Of a stretch of DNA of 64,000 bases, positions 1 to 7,383 are shown piece after piece. Origin of the DNA: Nocardioides sp. SYSU D00065 (lineage in GTDB: Bacteria; Actinomycetota; Actinomycetes; Propionibacteriales; Nocardioidaceae); the NCBI RefSeq assembly GCF_017916425.1, contig NZ_JAFMSX010000003.1, forward strand, positions 248,001 to 312,000, written 5' to 3'. Made by a program: the position numbers and the translations under genes. Position 1 is the first letter of the stretch, and every line of letters begins with the position of its first letter. Below the pieces are notes generated by a model that did not search any database, had not been told where the DNA came from, and saw nothing but the letters and a program-made list of their open reading frames with translations.

Positions 1-1236
1 GTCGTCGTCGATCTGGATCTCGACCTTCATGGGCGGGAACATCAGCGACCGCAGCCCGGACAGGACGTAGGCGACCCAGCCGATCTTCTTCTTGATGTCC
101 TCGTTGACGCCCTCCATGATCGCGGCGTCGAAGCCCATGCCGGCCATCACCATGAAGTGGGTGTCCTCGATGCCGTCCCCGCCGACGTCGACGAGGTCGA
201 TGGCGCGGTCCTGGCCGTTGAGCGCGACGTCGATCGCCGAGCGCAGGTAGAGCGGGATGCCGAGGTTGCGCGCCAGCAGGTTGCCGGTGCCGGCCGGGAT
301 GATGCCGACCGGGATGCCGGTGCCGGCGAGCTCGGCGCAGACCTCGCGGACCGTGCCGTCCCCGCCGCACACCATCACCAGGTCGGCGCCCGCGACGGCG
401 GCGCGCTCGGCCATCCCGGTGCCGGGATCCTCGACGGTCGTGTACTGCCAGGTGGGCTCGGACCAGCCGGACTCCCTGGCCATCGAGGCGACGATGGAGC
501 GGAACTGGCCGACGTCCTCGACCTTGACCGGGTTGAGGATCACCGCGAGGCGGCGCTGCGAGGCGTACACCTGCGGCAGCGGGTCGGCCTTGGCGGCGAT
601 CGACCGGGGGCGCGGGTCGATCAGGGCGAGCGTGACCAGGAAGATGCCGACGCCCAGCAGCGAGCCGGCGATCACGTCGCTGGGGAAGTGCCGGCCGAGC
701 AGCACCCGGTCGACGCAGACCAGCAGCCACCAGGCCACGACGACCGCGATCCCGGTGCGGCGCAGGTTGGTGCGCCGCACGAAGAGCACGAGCAGCATCA
801 CCAGGATCGCGCCGAACGCAGCGGTCGACGAGGCGTGCCCGGAGGGGAAGCTGAAGCTCTCGTGCAGCCCCAGCGTGTCCTGCCAGGTCGGCCGGTCGCG
901 GCCCAGCCACACCTTGAGGCCGGAGGTCGCGGCCGACGTCGCGACCATGACGACGACCGCGAGCACTGCCGCCCACCGCTGGCGTCGTACGACGAGCGCG
1001 AGCGCGAGCAGCACGGTGAGGACCGTCATCCCGATCGTGCCGAAGCTGACCTCGATCACGCGCAGCACGTCGACCAGCAGCGAGGAGTCGTCCGCCCAGT
1101 CCTCCAGGCGCCGCCCGTTGACGTCGAACGCGTCGAGGGGCGACCGGTCGCGCGTCACCAGGAAGCCCAGGACGCCGAGGAGCACGGCAGCGACGCCGGC
1201 CGAGGCGAGGCTGCGGGTGCGGGAGGCGGGGGTCAC
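1..1236 (-). CDS. PAP2-family phosphatase / diacylglycerol kinase fusion (C-terminus outside window)
   Basis: The N-terminal half is a membrane-bound PAP2 (type 2 phosphatidic acid phosphatase) domain. It has hydrophobic segments, a KVWLGRDRP motif, the PSGHAS signature and a downstream GRHFPSD histidine motif. The second half is a diacylglycerol kinase catalytic domain, with VMVCGGDGTVREV followed by GIIPAGTGNLLARNLG. The product probably works at the membrane on lipid phosphates, adding and removing phosphate groups. The GTG at 1236 is the first start that places a hydrophobic segment near the N-terminus. The reading frame is open to the left edge, so at least 412 codons are present and the end is missing. 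The gene diverges from serS. Both domains are clear; the substrate is not. Confidence 0.88.
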   Translation of the reverse strand, partial: MTPASRTRSLASAGVAAVLLGVLGFLVTRDRSPLDAFDVNGRRLEDWADDSSLLVDVLRVIEVSFGTIGMTVLTVLLALALVVRRQRWAAVLAVVVMVATSAATSGLKVWLGRDRPTWQDTLGLHESFSFPSGHASSTAAFGAILVMLLVLFVRRTNLRRTGIAVVVAWWLLVCVDRVLLGRHFPSDVIAGSLLGVGIFLVTLALIDPRPRSIAAKADPLPQVYASQRRLAVILNPVKVEDVGQFRSIVASMARESGWSEPTWQYTTVEDPGTGMAERAAVAGADLVMVCGGDGTVREVCAELAGTGIPVGIIPAGTGNLLARNLGIPLYLRSAIDVALNGQDRAIDLVDVGGDGIEDTHFMVMAGMGFDAAIMEGVNEDIKKKIGWVAYVLSGLRSLMFPPMKVEIQIDDD

Positions 1237-1284
1237 CCGCGAAGTATGCCCAAACCTGCTTGTTTTCCCCGAGCCAGCGGCGGC

Positions 1285-1290
1285 TACCCT
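1285..1290 (+). promoter_or_regulatory. -10 element TACCCT of the serS leader
   Basis: TACCCT lies exactly 6 nt before a GTG at 1297. The same spacing precedes several other starts in this window and fits leaderless transcription. The GTG opens the 19-codon leader ORF, not serS itself. Confidence 0.5.
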
Positions 1291-1296
1291 CCCTGT

Positions 1297-1356
1297 GTGA
1301 CCGCACCCCACGACGAGCCTCGCGTCGCTCCTCGCACCGCAGGGAGCCGGCGTTGA
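1297..1356 (+). CDS. Putative 19-residue leader peptide upstream of serS
   Basis: GTG at 1297 opens a 19-codon frame (MTAPHDEPRVAPRTAGSRR) whose TGA at 1354-1356 overlaps the TTG start of serS at 1353-1355. That arrangement would allow termination and re-initiation (coupling). The -10-like TACCCT sits 6 nt upstream, so this small frame could be the first one read on a leaderless mRNA. There is one Ser codon near the end and no run of Ser codons, so it is not a classical attenuator peptide. It may be a translational coupler or a chance frame. Confidence 0.45.
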   Translation: MTAPHDEPRVAPRTAGSRR

Positions 1357-2621
1357 TCGATCCCCGCCTGCTCCGTGACGACCCCGACCGCGTGCGCGCC
1401 GCCCAGGCCAAGCGGGGCCTGTCCGACGACGTCGTGGACCGGGCCCTGGCCGCCGACACCGCCCGCCGCCAGGCGATCGCCGACTTCGAGGCGCGGCGCG
1501 CTGAGCAGAAGGCCAGCGGTGCGCTGGTCGCCAAGGCGCAGGGCGAGGAGAAGCAGGCCCTGCTGGCCCAGGTGAAGGAGCTCGCTGCCGGCGTGAAGCA
1601 GGCCGAGGCCGCCCGCAACGCCGCCGAGGCCGCGTGGGACGAGGCGATCAAGGCCATCCCCAACCCCGCGGCCGATGAGGCGCCGGCCGGAGGCGAGGAC
1701 GACTTCGTCGTCCTGGAGACGGTCGGCAGCAAGCCGGAGTTCGACTTCGAGCCGCGCGACCACGTCGAGCTCGGCGGGATGCTCGGCGCCTTCGACCTCG
1801 AGCGGGGCGCCAAGGTGTCGGGCTCGCGCTTCTACTTCTACACCGGCATCGGGGCCCGCCTGCACCGCGCGCTCGTCAACATGGCGATGGACATGGCGGC
1901 CGCCAACGGCTTCACCGAGGTCGTCGCGCCCGCGCTGGTGAAGTCGCGCGCGATGGAGGGCACCGGGTTCCTCGGCCAGGCCGCGGACGACGTCTACCGC
2001 ATCGAGGGACAGGACCTCTACCTCGTCGGCACCTCCGAGGTGCCGCTCGCGGCCTACCACTCCGACGAGATCCTCGACGCCGCACAGCTGCCGCTGCGCT
2101 ACGCCGCCTTCAGCTCGTGCTTCCGCAAGGAGGCCGGCTCCCACGGCAAGGACACCCGCGGCATCTTCCGGGTGCACTGGTTCGACAAGGTGGAGATGTT
2201 CGTCTACACCACCGTCGAGGAGTCGTACGCCGAGCACCAGCGGCTGCTGGGTTGGGAGAAGGAGTTCCTCGACGCCCTCGAGCTGCACTACCGCGTGATC
2301 GACGTGGCCGCCGGCGACCTCGGCACGTCCGCGCAGCGCAAGTTCGACTGCGAGGCCTGGATCGCCTCGCAGGGACGCTTCCGCGAGCTCACCTCGACGT
2401 CCAACTGCACCGACTTCCAGAGCCGCCGCCTCGACATCCGCACTCGCGGGGAGTCCGGCACGGTGCCCGTCGCCACTCTCAACGGCACGCTGTGCTCGAC
2501 CAACCGGCCGATGATCGCACTGTTGGAGACCCACCAGAACGAGGACGGCTCGGTCACCGTCCCCCAGGCGCTGCGCCCCTACTTGGGCGGGCTGGAAGTG
2601 ATGAAGCCCCTTGACCGCTGA
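1353..2621 (+). CDS. serS: Seryl-tRNA synthetase
   Basis: This cytosolic class II aminoacyl-tRNA synthetase (422 aa, normal length) activates serine and charges tRNA-Ser. Residues 1-105 form the helical, coiled-coil tRNA-binding arm. The catalytic core has the VGTSEVPL loop near 226-233, motif 2 around 257-280 (FRKEAGSHGKDTRG then FRVHWFDK), and motif 3 near the C-terminus (NGTLCSTNRPMIALLE). The TTG at 1353 was chosen because AGGGAG lies 6 nt upstream and because it gives the usual MIDPRLLRDDPD start. The gene heads a run with two HAD phosphatases, the first overlapping its end. A tRNA-Ser gene lies elsewhere in the window at 20.6 kb. Confidence 0.97.
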   Translation: MIDPRLLRDDPDRVRAAQAKRGLSDDVVDRALAADTARRQAIADFEARRAEQKASGALVAKAQGEEKQALLAQVKELAAGVKQAEAARNAAEAAWDEAIKAIPNPAADEAPAGGEDDFVVLETVGSKPEFDFEPRDHVELGGMLGAFDLERGAKVSGSRFYFYTGIGARLHRALVNMAMDMAAANGFTEVVAPALVKSRAMEGTGFLGQAADDVYRIEGQDLYLVGTSEVPLAAYHSDEILDAAQLPLRYAAFSSCFRKEAGSHGKDTRGIFRVHWFDKVEMFVYTTVEESYAEHQRLLGWEKEFLDALELHYRVIDVAAGDLGTSAQRKFDCEAWIASQGRFRELTSTSNCTDFQSRRLDIRTRGESGTVPVATLNGTLCSTNRPMIALLETHQNEDGSVTVPQALRPYLGGLEVMKPLDR

Positions 2622-3510
2622 GGACGTCCGCCCGGTCGACGAGGCGGCACCGCGCGCGACGGCGGCCCCGGACGCCGGCTGGACCCCCAAGCTCGTCGCC
2701 CTCGACATCGACGGCACGCTGCTGGCGTGGGTCGACGGGCAGACCGAGGACTACGAGACCATCACCCGTCCGGTCTACGAGGCGGTGCACCGTGCGCTCG
2801 ACGCCGGTGCGCACATCGTGCTGTCCAGCGGTCGCTCGCCCCACGGGATGACCCGCATCGCGGACCTCCTCGACATCCCGCGCGAGGACGCCGACCAGCT
2901 GTGGGTGGTGGCGTCCAACGGCGCGGTCGTCTTCCGCTACCCGCCGATGGAGGTCGTGCACGAGGAGACCTTCGACGCCGCGCCGGCCGTCGCCGCCGTG
3001 CTCGAGCACCACCCCGAGGCCCTCGTCGCGGTCGAGGAGCGCGGGGTCGGCGGCTACCGCGTCAACCGGGTCTTCCCCGAGGGCGAGATCTCGGGCGAGC
3101 AGATCATCACCGAGGTCGACGACATCGTGGGCGAGCCGGTGAGCCGGGTGATCATCCGCGACCCCGCCGCGACGGCCGAGGATTTCCTCGCGCTCGCCGA
3201 CAAGCTGGGCCTGCACGGCACCGACTACGTCGTGGGCTGGACCGCCTGGCTCGACCTCTCCCCGGTCGGCGTCTCGAAGGCGTCCGGCCTGCAGCACGTG
3301 TGCGACCGGCTCGGCCTCACCGCGGCCGACGTCCTGGCCATCGGCGACGGGCGCAACGACATCGAGATGCTGCGCTGGGCAGGTCGCGGCGTCGCGATGG
3401 GGCAGGCGGTCGAAGAGGTGCGGGCCGCCGCCGACGCCGTGACGGCGCCCGTCCACGAGGAGGGCGCCGCCGTCGAGCTGTCGCGCTGGTTCCCGCCTGC
3501 AGGTGACTGA
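2611..3510 (+). CDS. HAD-superfamily hydrolase, Cof-like (type IIB)
   Basis: The product is 299 aa and probably a cytosolic phosphatase acting on small phosphorylated metabolites. HAD motif I is LDIDGT (D32, D34), the motif II Ser/Thr is in VLSSGRSP, and motif IV is AIGDGRNDIEMLRWAG. The spacing fits a type IIB cap like that of Cof/YbiV proteins. The TTG start at 2611 overlaps the last 11 nt of serS; an internal start is possible because the first ~25 residues are low-complexity. The next gene overlaps by 8 nt and is a paralogue. The substrate is unknown. Confidence 0.85.
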   Translation: MTAEDVRPVDEAAPRATAAPDAGWTPKLVALDIDGTLLAWVDGQTEDYETITRPVYEAVHRALDAGAHIVLSSGRSPHGMTRIADLLDIPREDADQLWVVASNGAVVFRYPPMEVVHEETFDAAPAVAAVLEHHPEALVAVEERGVGGYRVNRVFPEGEISGEQIITEVDDIVGEPVSRVIIRDPAATAEDFLALADKLGLHGTDYVVGWTAWLDLSPVGVSKASGLQHVCDRLGLTAADVLAIGDGRNDIEMLRWAGRGVAMGQAVEEVRAAADAVTAPVHEEGAAVELSRWFPPAGD

Positions 3511-4315
3511 GGTGCGGGCCGCGCGCCCCCGCCTGGTCGCCACCGACCTCGACGGCACGCTGCTCGACCCGGAGGGCCGGGTCTCCGCCCGCACCCGCGC
3601 GGTGCTCGACGAGCTCGACGCCGGCGGCGTACCCGTCGTGTTCACCACCGGCCGGCCCGTGCGCTGGATGGAGGAGCTGTGGGAGGCCGTCGGCGGCCAC
3701 GGGCTGGCGATCTGCAGCAACGGCGGGATCGTGTACGACGTCGCCGCCCGCCGGGTGCGCGACTTCCGCGCGGTGCCGCGCGAGGTGGGCCTAAAGGTGG
3801 CCGAGCTGGTGCGCGCGGCCGTGCCGGGAACGACGTTCGCGATCGAGCACACCTCGGGGTGGGCGAGCGAGACGACGTTCCCGCGGCACCCCGACGACCA
3901 GGACTCCGACCGCGGCGAGTGGGAGTCCATCTGGACCGACGACGTCGTCAAGGTGCTCGCCGTGCACGAGGACCTGGACCCCGAGGACTTCTGGCGACGC
4001 GTCGAGGCCGCCGTCGGCACGCTCGCCACCACGACCTGGTCGTCCACGTTCGCGCTGGTCGAGATCAGCGCCGCGGGGGTCACCAAGGCGACGACGCTGG
4101 CCACCATCGCGGCCGAGATGGACCTGGCGGCCGAGGACGTCGTCGCCTTCGGCGACATGCCCAACGACCTGCCCATGCTGGAGTGGGCCGGCACCTCCTA
4201 CGCGATGGCCAACGCGCACCCGTCGGTGCGCGACATCGCCGACCACCTCGCGCCCGGCAACGACGAGGACGGCGTCGCGACGGTGCTCACCGACCTCTTC
4301 GGCCTGTCTCGATAG
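3503..4315 (+). CDS. HAD-superfamily hydrolase, Cof-like (type IIB), second copy
   Basis: The product is 270 aa. Motif I is TDLDGTLLDPEG (D15, D17), motif II is in VVFTTGRPV, and motif IV is AFGDMPNDLPMLEWAG. Its organisation matches the preceding gene, so the two look like an old tandem duplication within the serS run. The GTG start overlaps the upstream frame by 8 nt, which suggests coupled translation. Its TAG stop also forms the first bases of the -10 element for the next gene. The role is a phosphatase on an unidentified metabolite. Confidence 0.85.
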   Translation: MTEVRAARPRLVATDLDGTLLDPEGRVSARTRAVLDELDAGGVPVVFTTGRPVRWMEELWEAVGGHGLAICSNGGIVYDVAARRVRDFRAVPREVGLKVAELVRAAVPGTTFAIEHTSGWASETTFPRHPDDQDSDRGEWESIWTDDVVKVLAVHEDLDPEDFWRRVEAAVGTLATTTWSSTFALVEISAAGVTKATTLATIAAEMDLAAEDVVAFGDMPNDLPMLEWAGTSYAMANAHPSVRDIADHLAPGNDEDGVATVLTDLFGLSR

Positions 4316-4318
4316 GCT
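4313..4318 (+). promoter_or_regulatory. -10 element TAGGCT, leaderless type
   Basis: TAGGCT lies 6 nt before the ATG at 4325 and overlaps the TAG stop of the upstream HAD gene. It gives the exported NTR-like protein its own start within the run. Confidence 0.5.
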
Positions 4319-4324
4319 GCCGGC

Positions 4325-4897
4325 ATGCTCCGTGCCGTACGCCTCGCTGCCGCGCTGCTGCTCGCGTGCCTCGGCCTGGTCGCGACGACCAGTGCCCCGG
4401 CATCCGCCGCGTGCACGTGCCGGCAGGGCCAGCTCGAGCAGCAGGTCTCCCGCGCGGACGTGGTCTTCCTCGGCACCGTCGACCGGGTCCAGCAGCAGGG
4501 GGACGGGCACGCCTACGAGATCACCGCCTCGCGGACCTACCAGGGCACCCCGGAGCGCACGACTGAGGTCGTCTCCGCCGGTGGCCGCAACGCCTGTGGG
4601 CTCGGTGCGCTCGACGTCGGTGACAGCTTCGTCTTCCTCGCCACCGGCACGGCCGCCCCCTACGAAGCCGACAGCTGCGGCGGCACGAGCGTGGCCAACC
4701 CCGCCACGGTCGAGCGGGTCGAGGCGCTCCTCGGCGAGGGCACCTCGATCGAGCCGCCCCCGCCGCCGACGGCCGAGCTGACGCGGGTGGAGGACTCCCC
4801 GCCCGCCGGCTTCGCGCGCACGGCGGCTCCCGGGGCCGCGGCCGCGATCATCGGCCTCCTCGGCCTGGTCGTCGTACGCCGTCTCGCCCGCCGCTGA
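4325..4897 (+). CDS. Exported, membrane-anchored protein with TIMP/NTR-like N-terminus
   Basis: The product is 190 aa. Residues 1-28 form a signal peptide (hydrophobic core, APASAA before the cleavage region), so the mature protein starts at or next to Cys30 in the sequence CTC. The following region reads ADVVFLGTVDRV, resembling the netrin/TIMP fold in which an N-terminal Cys-X-Cys leads a small beta barrel. More Cys residues (in NACG and DSCGG) could form disulfides. A Pro/Thr-rich linker then leads to a C-terminal transmembrane helix and an Arg-rich tail (about 168-190), the layout of a surface protein held in the membrane. Similar proteins occur in other actinobacteria, but their function is not known to me. 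Confidence 0.65.
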   Translation: MLRAVRLAAALLLACLGLVATTSAPASAACTCRQGQLEQQVSRADVVFLGTVDRVQQQGDGHAYEITASRTYQGTPERTTEVVSAGGRNACGLGALDVGDSFVFLATGTAAPYEADSCGGTSVANPATVERVEALLGEGTSIEPPPPPTAELTRVEDSPPAGFARTAAPGAAAAIIGLLGLVVVRRLARR

Positions 4898-4912
4898 GCG
4901 GGCCCGCCGGCG

Positions 4913-5539
4913 TCAGAGGTACATGCCGCCCGAGTGGCCGCCGGACTCCGGCGCCTCGCCGCCGGGCATGGCGGGCCTGGCGCCCGGCTGCTGCTGCGGC
5001 TGTCCGCCCTGTCCCATCGGGAGGGCGCGGCGCATCTGCTCCAGCTGGGCGCGCGAGGCCATCTGCTGGGCGTAGATCGCGGTCTGGATGCCGTGGAAGA
5101 GTCCCTCCAGCCAGCCCACGAGCTGCGCCTGCGCGATCCGCAGCTCGCCCTCGGACGGGGTGCCGCCCTCGGTGAAGGGCAGCGAGAGACGCTGCAGCTC
5201 CTCGACCAGCTCGGGCGCGAGGCCCGACTCGAGCTCCTTGATCGAGGCGCCGTGGATCTCCTTGAGGCGCTGGCGGCTCGCCTCGTCGAGCGGGGCCGCC
5301 TTCACCTCGTCGAGGAGCTGGCGGATCATGCTCCCGATCCGCATCACCTTCGCCGGCTGCTCGACGAGCTCGGTGATGTGGCGCTCGCCGTCACGGTCCT
5401 CGCCGTCGCCGCCGTTCGCGACCTGCTGCTGCGTGGGGAGCGCGCTCGCCGGGATGGTGCCGATCGGCTGCCCGTCGGGTCCCACGACCACGACCTGGTC
5501 GTCGTTCGCGGTGGGCTCGGGCTGCTGGTGCTCGGTCAT
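4913..5539 (-). CDS. bpa: Bacterial proteasome activator Bpa
   Basis: Resembles mycobacterial Bpa/PafE (Rv3780), an ATP-independent ring that docks on the 20S proteasome and opens it for loosely folded proteins. The diagnostic helical core is present: PAKVMRIGSMIRQLLDEV, then APLDEASRQRLKEIH, then AQLVGWLEGLFHGIQT. Length is 208 aa. The C-terminal tail is Gly/Pro/Gln-rich and ends GMYL, where the known docking motif ends GQYL; the Tyr-Leu pair is kept. The first ~45 residues are acidic and probably disordered. The gene ends 15 nt from the convergent NTR-like gene. A -10 element 6 nt before the ATG suggests a leaderless mRNA. Confidence 0.92.
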   Translation of the reverse strand: MTEHQQPEPTANDDQVVVVGPDGQPIGTIPASALPTQQQVANGGDGEDRDGERHITELVEQPAKVMRIGSMIRQLLDEVKAAPLDEASRQRLKEIHGASIKELESGLAPELVEELQRLSLPFTEGGTPSEGELRIAQAQLVGWLEGLFHGIQTAIYAQQMASRAQLEQMRRALPMGQGGQPQQQPGARPAMPGGEAPESGGHSGGMYL

Positions 5540-5545
5540 GTCCCC

Positions 5546-5551
5546 ACCCTA
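5546..5551 (-). promoter_or_regulatory. -10 element TAGGGT of bpa, leaderless type
   Basis: On the minus strand TAGGGT lies 6 nt before the bpa ATG at 5539, with no Shine-Dalgarno between them. Confidence 0.55.
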
Positions 5552-5580
5552 GAACGCCGTCCGTGACGCGCTCCCGGCGA

Positions 5581-5968
5581 GCGGTGGCTGAGCCACATGC
5601 GGGCGGCTGGGGATGTGGCTGGCGCACCGCTGGGGTCGGGTTGTACGCCGGGTGCTGGGGTGGCGGTGGCTGAGCCACATGCGGGCGTTCGGCGATGTGG
5701 CTGGCGCACCGCTGGGGGTCGGGTTGTACGCCGGATGCTGGGGTGGCGGTGGCTGAGCCACATGCGGGCGGCTGGGGATGTGGCTCACGCACCGCTGCGG
5801 GGACCGGCGTACGCCGAGACGCCGGGGGCTGGGGCAGCGGTGGCTGAGCCACGTCCGAGCGGCCAGAATGGTGGCTCACGCACCGCTACGGGGACCGGCG
5901 TACCCCGAACCCCTGGCAGCGGTGGCTGAGCCACGTCCGAGCCGCCAGAAATGTGGCTCACGCACCGC
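5581..5968. repeat. Family-A palindrome array 1 (five 50-nt units)
   Basis: Five 50-nt units lie at 5581-5630, 5663-5712, 5746-5795, 5837-5886 and 5919-5968. Each has a left arm GCGGTGGCTGAGCCACAT or close (ending CACGT in units 4 and 5) and a right arm ATGTGGCTNNCGCACCGC or close, around a central ~14 nt. The arms pair with 2-4 central mismatches. Spacers are 32, 33, 41 and 32 nt and resemble each other (TGGGG...GTACGCCG...), so this is an ~82-nt tandem repeat and not a CRISPR. The array fills the 475-nt gap between the 3' end of the quinone oxidoreductase gene and the 5' end of bpa. I see no convincing gene in this gap. Confidence 0.9.
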
Positions 5969-6014
5969 CCACCCGAAACCCAGGGCGCAAACCCGAAGCC
6001 GAGGGCGGTGGAAC

Positions 6015-6980
6015 TCACAGGGTGAGCACGATCTTCCCGGCCCGCCCGCCGTCGTCCATGAGCTGGTGGGCCCGGGCCACGTCCTCCAGCGGCATCGTGG
6101 TCTCCACGATGGGACGGACCTGTCCGGAGGCGACGAGCGGCCAGACGTTCTCGACGACGCCGCAGCAGATCGCCGCCTTCTCGGCCACCGGGCGCGCGCG
6201 CAGCGAGGTGGCGGTGACCGAGGCGCGCTTGCGCAGCAGGGCGTTGATGTCGAGCTCGCCCCTGCTGCCGCCCTGCATGCCGATGATCACCAGCCGTCCG
6301 CCGGTGGCCAGCGCGGAGACGTTGCGCTCGAGGTACTTCGCCCCCATGTTGTCGAGGATGACGTCGGCGCCGCCGGCGTCGCGGAGCACCTCGGCGAAGT
6401 CCTCGTCGCGGTAGGAGATCGGCCGGGCGCCGAGGGAGCGGCACAGCTCGAGCTTCTCGGGCGAGCCGGCGGTCGTGTAGACCTCCGCCCCGCGGGCGGC
6501 CGCGAGCTGGATGGCCATGGTGCCAATGCCGCCGGCACCCCCGTGGACCAGGAAGCGCTCGCCCTTCTGCAGGTGGGCGGTCATGAAGACGTTGGACCAG
6601 ACGGTGGCCGCCACCTCGGGCAGGCTCGCGGCCTCGACCAGCGAGACGCCGGCCGGCACGGGCATGACCTGTCCGGCCGGCACCGCGACCCGGGCGGCGT
6701 ACCCGCCACCGGCGAGCAGGGCGCACACCTCGTCGCCGACCGACCAGCCCTCGACCCCCGCCCCGACCTCGGCGATCCGGCCGCTGCACTCGAGACCGAT
6801 GACGTCGGAGGCGCCGGGCGGAGGCGGGTAGAAGCCCTGCCGCTGGAGGGTGTCGGCACGGTTGACGGCGGTGGCGACGACGTCGACGAGCACCTCGCCG
6901 GCACCGACGCTGGGGTCGTCGACCTCGCCGACGGACAGGACCTCGGGACCACCGGTGCCGGTGGTGACGACCGCGCGCAC
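6015..6980 (-). CDS. NAD(P)H:quinone oxidoreductase, PIG3 / zeta-crystallin family
   Basis: This 321-aa zinc-free medium-chain dehydrogenase/reductase has a GroES-like domain first (AVNRADTLQRQGFYPPPP is typical of PIG3-like proteins), then an NADPH-binding Rossmann domain with the loop VHGGAGGIGTMAIQLA. The family reduces quinones with NADPH. The GTG start lies 5 nt after the DUF6457 gene's stop, so the two are probably co-transcribed. The family-A repeat array begins just beyond its stop. Confidence 0.9.
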   Translation of the reverse strand: MRAVVTTGTGGPEVLSVGEVDDPSVGAGEVLVDVVATAVNRADTLQRQGFYPPPPGASDVIGLECSGRIAEVGAGVEGWSVGDEVCALLAGGGYAARVAVPAGQVMPVPAGVSLVEAASLPEVAATVWSNVFMTAHLQKGERFLVHGGAGGIGTMAIQLAAARGAEVYTTAGSPEKLELCRSLGARPISYRDEDFAEVLRDAGGADVILDNMGAKYLERNVSALATGGRLVIIGMQGGSRGELDINALLRKRASVTATSLRARPVAEKAAICCGVVENVWPLVASGQVRPIVETTMPLEDVARAHQLMDDGGRAGKIVLTL

Positions 6981-6985
6981 GCCGC

Positions 6986-7309
6986 TCAGTCCTCGTAGAG
7001 GTCGGTGGAGTGGTCGACCGTGGAGTCGTCGGGCACGTCGTCGTCGATGTCGTCGGGATCGCGCGCGTCGGCGGGACGGTCCCAGCTCTCCGCGAGCTGC
7101 TGGGCACGCGCGGCGAGGCGCTCGACCGCCTCGGGGTCGGCGCCGCGGGAGCCGGCGGCGATCCCCAGGAGGTACGCCGTGATCGGCGCGGCGGTCTTCT
7201 GCACGTTCTGGGCGGCCGTCCGAGCCAGGTCGAGGACCAGGCCCTCGTCGACCTCGGCCTCGACGTCGAGGACGTCGCTCAGCTCATCGATCCAGTCGTG
7301 AAGATTCAC
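6986..7309 (-). CDS. DUF6457-family protein
   Basis: The product is a 107-aa acidic cytosolic protein. The conserved part is VNLHDWIDELSDVLDVEAEV, then LDLARTAAQNVQKTAAPIT, matching a small family I know as DUF6457. Genes of this family often lie next to mobA, as here (mobA is 74 nt upstream on the same strand), so a link to molybdenum cofactor metabolism is a reasonable inference but unproven. The C-terminal ~25 residues are very acidic (DDIDDDVPDD). The GTG start at 7309 begins the conserved NLHDWI block. Confidence 0.7.
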   Translation of the reverse strand: MNLHDWIDELSDVLDVEAEVDEGLVLDLARTAAQNVQKTAAPITAYLLGIAAGSRGADPEAVERLAARAQQLAESWDRPADARDPDDIDDDVPDDSTVDHSTDLYED

Positions 7310-7383
7310 GACCCCAATGTCTCGCAACCCACCGGCGCGCGGCAAGGGAGCCGGTACGCGGCCCGGGACGCTGCGCGAGCGGC

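Noticed and set aside
5581..5968. CRISPR array
   Set aside because: Repeat length (50) and spacer length (32-41) look CRISPR-like, but spacers resemble one another, the repeats vary in their centres, and no cas gene is present.
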